Shown: positions 59,741 to 64,000 of the stretch, piece after piece
Layout of the letters: the number at the start of each line of letters is the position of its first letter
How positions within the stretch are numbered: position 1 is the stretch's first letter
NCBI RefSeq assembly: GCF_017996735.1
Contig: NZ_JAGOGJ010000008.1
Location: 42,249-106,248, forward strand
Length of the DNA: 64,000 nucleotides
Source: Niveispirillum sp.
GTDB lineage: Bacteria > Pseudomonadota > Alphaproteobacteria > Azospirillales > Azospirillaceae
Reading direction: 5' to 3'
The notes under the pieces: model-generated
What the model saw: the letters and a program-made list of their open reading frames with translations, nothing else
What the model was told of the DNA's origin: nothing
Database searches by the model: none
Made by a program: the position numbers and the translations under genes

Positions 59741-61299
59741 ACATGATCCACCCCCGCCCCAGGGCCGAGGCACAGGTCCCCGATCCTTCCCGACCGCAGG
59801 CCATCGTAATCGGGGCTGGTGTCGGGGGGCTGTCCACGGGCGCCCTTCTGGCCGCACGCGGCTATGGCGTGACCATCATCGACCCGCTGGACGCACCGGG
59901 CGGGCGAGCTTACGCCCACCGGCTGGACGGGTATGTTTTCGATGCGGGCCCCACCATCATCACCGCGCCCTGGATGTTCGAGGAATTATGGCGGGATTGC
60001 GGGGGGCGGCTGTCGGATGATGTGGAACTGCGGCCCTGCTCCCCGTTCTACCGCATCCGTTTCGATGACGGGGCCTGGTTCGACTATTCGGGCGATCCGG
60101 CCGCGATGGAAGCGGAGGTCGCGCGGTTCGACCCCGCCGATATGCGGGGATATCGCAGTTTCATGGATGAAAGCCGGCGCATCTATGAGGTCGCGTTCGA
60201 GCAACTGGCCCATCGCCCCTTTCACAGCCTGACCTTCACCGCCCGCACCCTGGTCTCGCTGGCGCGGCTTGGCGGCTATCGCTCCGTCCATTCGGTCGTT
60301 TCAAAGCATTTCCGTAATGATCGGCTGCGCACCATCTTTTCCTTCCACCCGCTGCTGATCGGCGGCAACCCCTATTCCGCCACCTCCTTCTACTGTCTGA
60401 TCGCCCATCTGGAGAGCCGGTATGGCGTGCATTACGCCATGGGCGGGACCAATGCCCTGGTCCAGGGCATCGCCAATCTGGTGCGCCGCAATGGCGGCAC
60501 GATCCGTCTGGGCGAAACGGTCGACACGATCATGACGCAGGGGCGACGGGCCACGGGCGTGCGCCTTGCCAGTGGCGAGACGATCGCGGCCGACATCGTG
60601 ATTTCAAACGGTGATCCGGCCACCACCTATGGACGCCTGCTGCGCCACCATCCAAGGCGGCGCTGGACCGACGCAAAGATCGCCCGGGGCGATTATTCCA
60701 TGGGGCTGTTCGTCTGGTATTTCGGGACCAACCGTCGGTATGAGGATGTCCATCACCATACGATGCTGTTCGGGCCGCGTTACCGTGGCCTGTTGGACGA
60801 TATATTCCACCGGCAGCGGCTGGCCGATGATTTCAGCCTGTATCTGCACCGGCCCAGTGCCGTCGACCCCGGCGTGGCCCCCGATGGTTGCGATGCCTTC
60901 TATGTGCTGAGCCCGGTTCCCAATCTGGGCGGGTCCGTGGATTGGCAGGAGATGGCGGAAACCTATCGCCAGCGCATCGCGGCCCATCTGTCGCGCACCA
61001 TCCTGCCCGATCTGGAGCGGCATATCACCGTCTCACACCTGGCGACGCCGCTGGATTTCCGTGACCGGCTGCTGTCATGGCAAGGTGCCGCCTTCGCCCT
61101 GGAACCGAAACTGCTGCAAAGCGCCTGGTTCCGGCCCCATAACCGCAGCGAGGAACTGGACAACCTGTTCCTGTGCGGGGCGGGCACCCATCCCGGCGCG
61201 GGCCTGCCCGGTGTCCTGTCATCGGCCCGCATCGTCGCAGGCCTGGTGCCCAACGCCAGAGACTTTGCCGGCCGCAAAAGGGGGAGCACGCCACCATGA
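59737..61299 (+). CDS. crtI: Phytoene desaturase
   Basis: 520 residues from ATG 59737 (ATGA overlap with bchO). FAD-binding motif AIVIGAGVGGLSTGALLAARGYGVTIIDPLDAPGGRAYAH at 22-61, family segments FDAGPTIITAPWMFEELW, FSFHPLLIGGNPYSATSFYCLIAHLESRYGVHYAMGGTNALVQ and the C-terminal LFLCGAGTHPGAGLPGVLSSA. Desaturates phytoene toward neurosporene or lycopene at the membrane. It is followed by crtB, as in purple bacteria. The C-terminal Gly-rich block distinguishes it from CrtD at the window's end (GGSVHPGPGVPMA). Confidence 0.95.
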   Translation: MNMIHPRPRAEAQVPDPSRPQAIVIGAGVGGLSTGALLAARGYGVTIIDPLDAPGGRAYAHRLDGYVFDAGPTIITAPWMFEELWRDCGGRLSDDVELRPCSPFYRIRFDDGAWFDYSGDPAAMEAEVARFDPADMRGYRSFMDESRRIYEVAFEQLAHRPFHSLTFTARTLVSLARLGGYRSVHSVVSKHFRNDRLRTIFSFHPLLIGGNPYSATSFYCLIAHLESRYGVHYAMGGTNALVQGIANLVRRNGGTIRLGETVDTIMTQGRRATGVRLASGETIAADIVISNGDPATTYGRLLRHHPRRRWTDAKIARGDYSMGLFVWYFGTNRRYEDVHHHTMLFGPRYRGLLDDIFHRQRLADDFSLYLHRPSAVDPGVAPDGCDAFYVLSPVPNLGGSVDWQEMAETYRQRIAAHLSRTILPDLERHITVSHLATPLDFRDRLLSWQGAAFALEPKLLQSAWFRPHNRSEELDNLFLCGAGTHPGAGLPGVLSSARIVAGLVPNARDFAGRKRGSTPP

Positions 61300-62486
61300 C
61301 GGAATGGATGCCGGCAACGGATGGCGGGGCGGCAAACAGGGAACCGCCCGAGGGATATCATCTGGCGCGGCCCCTGCCGGGGCGGTCCATCGACCTCAAT
61401 TATGGGTTCACCGGCGCCGGGATCGACCTGGACAGTTGTACCGCGTCCATTCGGCGCGGGTCGAAATCATTTCACATCGCTTCGCTTCTGCTGCCCCGCC
61501 ATACCCGGCAGGCGGCGCACGCGCTGTATGCGTTCTGCCGGCATTCCGACGATCTGATCGACGATCAGGCGCGGCGTCCCGACGCGCTGGACAGGCTTCG
61601 CCATCGGCTGGACCGGCTTTATGACGGGGCACCGTGCGATTATGCCTGTGACCGGGCCTTTGCCCGGATCGTGCAGAAACACGCCATCGCCAAGGCCATT
61701 CCGCTGGCCCTGCTCGACGGGTTCGCCATGGACATGGAGGGGCGGCGGTTCCACACGATCGGCGAGGTGAAGGATTATGCCGCGCGGGTGGCGTCCAGCG
61801 TGGGATTGATGATGTCGCTGGTCATGAACGAAGGCGACGCCTGGACACTGGCGCGGGCTGCCGACCTGGGGCTGGCCATGCAATTGACCAATATCGCCCG
61901 CGACGTTGGCGAGGATGCGCGCAATGGCAGGCTTTACCTGCCGCTGGACTGGTTGCGGGAAGCGGGGATCGACGCCGAGGCGTTCCTGGCCGCCCCCCGT
62001 TTTTCGCCCGCCCTTGGCCATGTCGTCCAGCGTCTGCTGACCGCCGCCGACCATCATTACCAGCTTGGCCATGCCGGGATCGCGCGGCTTCCCGCCAATT
62101 GCCACCATGCCATCCGTACCGCCGCCCTGACCTATCAGGATATTGGCCGCAGCATCGCGCGTAACGGGTTTGACAGTGTCAATCATCGCGCCCACACCAC
62201 CCTGCCCCGCAAGCTGGCCCTGGTGGTGCGGGCCGTGCAGCCCGCCTTGCTGCCGGCCGATATCGCCCGCGCGGCGGAAACCGCGCCGGCCGATCCCGCG
62301 GTGCTGCGTCTGGTGACGGCGGCGGCAGCTTCCTTCCAACAGGCACGGGCAGCGGCACCGCATCCTTATCCATCCTCGAGCCTGGAAAATGTGGCCTCGA
62401 TCATGCTGCGCCTGCAGCTTCGCCACCGGGCGGAAAGACAGGCCCAACGGCAGGAACGGTGGCAGAAGGTGGGGCGCGTTGTTTGA
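61296..62486 (+). CDS. crtB: Phytoene synthase
   Basis: 396 residues, ATGA overlap with crtI. Both Asp-rich motifs of the squalene/phytoene synthase family are intact: CRHSDDLIDDQ and NIARDVGEDARNGRLYLPLDWL. Joins two geranylgeranyl diphosphates to phytoene. It is longer than many bacterial CrtB by an N-terminal extension of about 30 residues and an Arg/Gln-rich tail (RAERQAQRQERWQK). Confidence 0.95.
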   Translation: MTEWMPATDGGAANREPPEGYHLARPLPGRSIDLNYGFTGAGIDLDSCTASIRRGSKSFHIASLLLPRHTRQAAHALYAFCRHSDDLIDDQARRPDALDRLRHRLDRLYDGAPCDYACDRAFARIVQKHAIAKAIPLALLDGFAMDMEGRRFHTIGEVKDYAARVASSVGLMMSLVMNEGDAWTLARAADLGLAMQLTNIARDVGEDARNGRLYLPLDWLREAGIDAEAFLAAPRFSPALGHVVQRLLTAADHHYQLGHAGIARLPANCHHAIRTAALTYQDIGRSIARNGFDSVNHRAHTTLPRKLALVVRAVQPALLPADIARAAETAPADPAVLRLVTAAAASFQQARAAAPHPYPSSSLENVASIMLRLQLRHRAERQAQRQERWQKVGRVV

Positions 62487-62622
62487 GGATTATTTCGGCC
62501 TGATCGAAGCCGGCTTTGTCTTTGCCCTGGCTGTCGGCTTCTACATCTGGCAAAGGCTGGACCTGCGCCGGTATGAGAGACAGGACCGCGAACGGAAAAA
62601 GCCGGACGACGGCCAGGACTAA
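62479..62622 (+). CDS. 47-residue single-helix membrane protein in the pigment operon
   Basis: TTG start at 62479 inside the last codons of crtB. The product (FEDYFGLIEAGFVFALAVGFYIWQRLDLRRYERQDRERKKPDDGQD) has one clear transmembrane helix and a highly charged basic tail. I think similar small genes occur in other purple-bacterial pigment clusters, but I have no name for it. Its stop overlaps the stop of the convergent crtC gene by 3 bases. Confidence 0.65.
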   Translation: MFEDYFGLIEAGFVFALAVGFYIWQRLDLRRYERQDRERKKPDDGQD

Positions 62623-63581
62623 CCCCGGAGCGCCCGGCGCGGCATGCGAAAGGGCAGCATCAGCCGCACCAGCGGATGGGACAGCCGCCGGCAGTCCAAC
62701 GTTTCCTGCATCATGTCGAACCGCCGGCCATCAAGAACCGTCTCCACCCGCGACCGCGTGTAGAAGGGCGAATCCTCCAGTCGATGCAGCAGCCGCGGGG
62801 TGGTTGCAGGGTCACAGGCGATACCGGCACGCACCCCCCAGAAGCCACGCGGCAAACCCTGGCGGTCGGGCATGTGCAGCGGTTGCGGCCCCTGCCGGCC
62901 ATCATAGCGCAGGGCAAGGCGGCGGCGGGTTCCCTGGCAAGCAAGCGCGTCATACAGGATCACGGTATCGCCATCGACACCTTCATGGCCCCTGGCCCAG
63001 TCCCAGCCGATAAAATCTTGTTCAAGGGCGCGGTCGCCGTAATTCATGTCGTGATAGGCCCGGCCCTGCCATCCCCCACCGGGCAGCGCGTCACAGGTGA
63101 TTGTAGCCCTGGCGCGGGGCATGCGGGGTGACCAGACATGCCGTCCCGCAGGGTCGAGCGAGAACAGCCGGTCAGCGCAGATATCGGGGATCACTTCCAC
63201 CCGGCCCGACACCGCCTTGGGCCACAGACGCTGACCCGGCCAGGGCAAGGCCGTTTCGGAAAAGTCGATCAGCAGCCGGTCGGCGCGCATCGACAGGCTG
63301 CTCCGCCCGATCCGAAGGCCATGCGCGTCGCGCCGCAAGCTGGTGCTGCCCCGCTCGGTCATGCACCAGAAGGAACCCGATGGTGAATAAAGCGCGACGT
63401 TGAACGCTACATGATCATCCGGCCGGCCCCGCCCCGACCAGTGATAATAGGGCGAGAAGACGGAGCCGATGAAGGCGATGATGGTCAGCGCGAATTGTCC
63501 GCAGTCACTGACCGCATCGGCATACCACCAGTGATAACCGCCGGATGGGACCGGCCGATCGAAGCCCGGTCCGCCATCAAC
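62619..63581 (-). CDS. crtC: Carotenoid 1,2-hydratase (hydroxyneurosporene synthase), start unclear
   Basis: About 320 residues of CrtC: GPGFDRPVPSGGYHWWYADAVSD at the N-terminus, FIGSVFSPYYHWSGRGRPDDHVAFNVALYSPSGSFWCMTERG, AYHDMNYGDRALEQDFIGWDWARGH (the conserved H-D-N...W-x-W region) and a normal C-terminus. It adds water to the end of acyclic carotenoids, leading to spirilloxanthin or spheroidene. No ATG, GTG or TTG exists in frame between the conserved N-terminus and 63857, far inside crtD. An ATG at 63577 in the crtD frame would fit after a one-base change. The 5' end overlaps crtD by about 97 bases. Confidence 0.85.
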   Translation of the reverse strand, partial: VDGGPGFDRPVPSGGYHWWYADAVSDCGQFALTIIAFIGSVFSPYYHWSGRGRPDDHVAFNVALYSPSGSFWCMTERGSTSLRRDAHGLRIGRSSLSMRADRLLIDFSETALPWPGQRLWPKAVSGRVEVIPDICADRLFSLDPAGRHVWSPRMPRARATITCDALPGGGWQGRAYHDMNYGDRALEQDFIGWDWARGHEGVDGDTVILYDALACQGTRRRLALRYDGRQGPQPLHMPDRQGLPRGFWGVRAGIACDPATTPRLLHRLEDSPFYTRSRVETVLDGRRFDMMQETLDCRRLSHPLVRLMLPFRMPRRALRG

Positions 63582-64000
63582 CTTTCCGCCGCAATCTTCC
63601 CCGACAAGGCCGCCATCGGCACTCCCGGCCCCGGATGCACGCTGCCGCCCGCCAGATACAGCCCCCGGATCGGGCCTGACGCCGCCGGCCGTCGGAAGGA
63701 TGCCATCGCGCCGTGGGACGCCATCCCATACAGGGCGCCACCCGTTCCGGGATACAGCCGGTGGAACCAGTCCGGTGTCGTCACCGACAGGGCCCGCCGG
63801 TCGTAGGTCAGCGTCAGCCCGTTCCGGGCAACGCGGCGTTCCATCGCGGACAGGCATCGGTCGATCTCGCTTTGCGTATAGACGTGGCTGTCGCCATCCG
63901 CCGGCATGTTCATCAGGCTGTACAGCCGTTCGCCCGCGCCATCACCGCACGGATCGCGCATTGCCCCAGTATCGGTCCGGTCCTGGGCACAGATATAAAC
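63485..64000 (-). CDS. crtD: Methoxyneurosporene dehydrogenase, C-terminal part
   Basis: 172 residues visible; the frame is open to the window edge (VYICAQDR...), so the N-terminus lies outside. The C-terminal part has the CrtI/CrtD family end: HRLYPGTGGALYGMASHGAMASFRRP and GLYLAGGSVHPGPGVPMAALSGKIAAERLM. The GALYG...HG block and neighbouring crtC mark it as CrtD rather than CrtI. It desaturates the 3,4 bond of hydroxylated or methoxylated carotenoids. The tail after AAERLMAD (30 residues) overlaps crtC and looks extended past the family end. Confidence 0.9.
   Translation of the reverse strand, partial: VYICAQDRTDTGAMRDPCGDGAGERLYSLMNMPADGDSHVYTQSEIDRCLSAMERRVARNGLTLTYDRRALSVTTPDWFHRLYPGTGGALYGMASHGAMASFRRPAASGPIRGLYLAGGSVHPGPGVPMAALSGKIAAERLMADRASIGRSHPAVITGGMPMRSVTADNSR

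Overview
This is high-GC bacterial DNA that reads as a photosynthetic alphaproteobacterium, most likely Rhodospirillales (Azospirillaceae-like; genus not determinable from the window). The right end holds bacteriochlorophyll and carotenoid genes of purple-bacterial type (bchI-bchD-bchO-crtI-crtB, then crtC and crtD on the other strand). TonB-dependent receptors, tightly overlapping operons and a sigma-54-type nitrogen promoter fit the same group. No rRNA, tRNA or CRISPR array was seen.

Layout. (1) 1-7646: a three-gene operon encoding a large tubulin/FtsZ-like GTPase (5' end outside the window), an Hsp70/actin-like ATPase with an N-terminal zinc-ribbon-like motif and Ig-like region, and a membrane protein with a signal peptide, ten Gly-Pro-Ala repeats, a transmembrane helix, a coiled coil and a C-terminus resembling the GrpE beta-domain. 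I find no described function for this combination. (2) 7773-10818: MarR regulator plus EmrA/EmrB-type efflux pair. (3) 10893-12781: a small protein, a solute-binding protein and a UPF0114 membrane protein. (4) 12958-22772: a guanidine-utilisation operon behind a sigma-54 promoter and a guanidine-I (ykkC) riboswitch: ABC importer, two DUF1989 deiminase subunits, a urea-carboxylase-family carboxylase best read as guanidine carboxylase, and allophanate hydrolase.

(5) 22824-27630 and 37763-49247: two halves of what looks like one catabolic regulon for D-amino-acid-containing, probably acylated, peptides. It has a CocE/S15 hydrolase, two MFS transporters, an M81 (MlrC-like) peptidase, a DauA-like D-amino acid dehydrogenase, a beta-lactamase-fold serine hydrolase, a D-threonine-aldolase/DSD1-like PLP enzyme, an M55 D-aminopeptidase, a MaoC hydratase, an acyl-CoA ligase and a TonB receptor. 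A TetR regulator sits in the middle. A shared palindrome, ATGAG-N6-CTCAT, lies in three of the promoter regions exactly and in a fourth in degraded form. (6) 27631-37762 splits these halves: an integrase remnant, surface-glycan genes, a two-component system and a TonB receptor of more AT-rich composition, with a roughly 50-bp repeat near both ends.

(7) 49350-55851: a sigma-54 activator/histidine kinase pair with a DCC-family protein, then a small membrane-protein/oxidoreductase cluster. (8) 56003-64000: pigment genes, preceded by a textbook PpsR/CrtJ box. crtC has no ordinary in-frame start codon near its conserved N-terminus.
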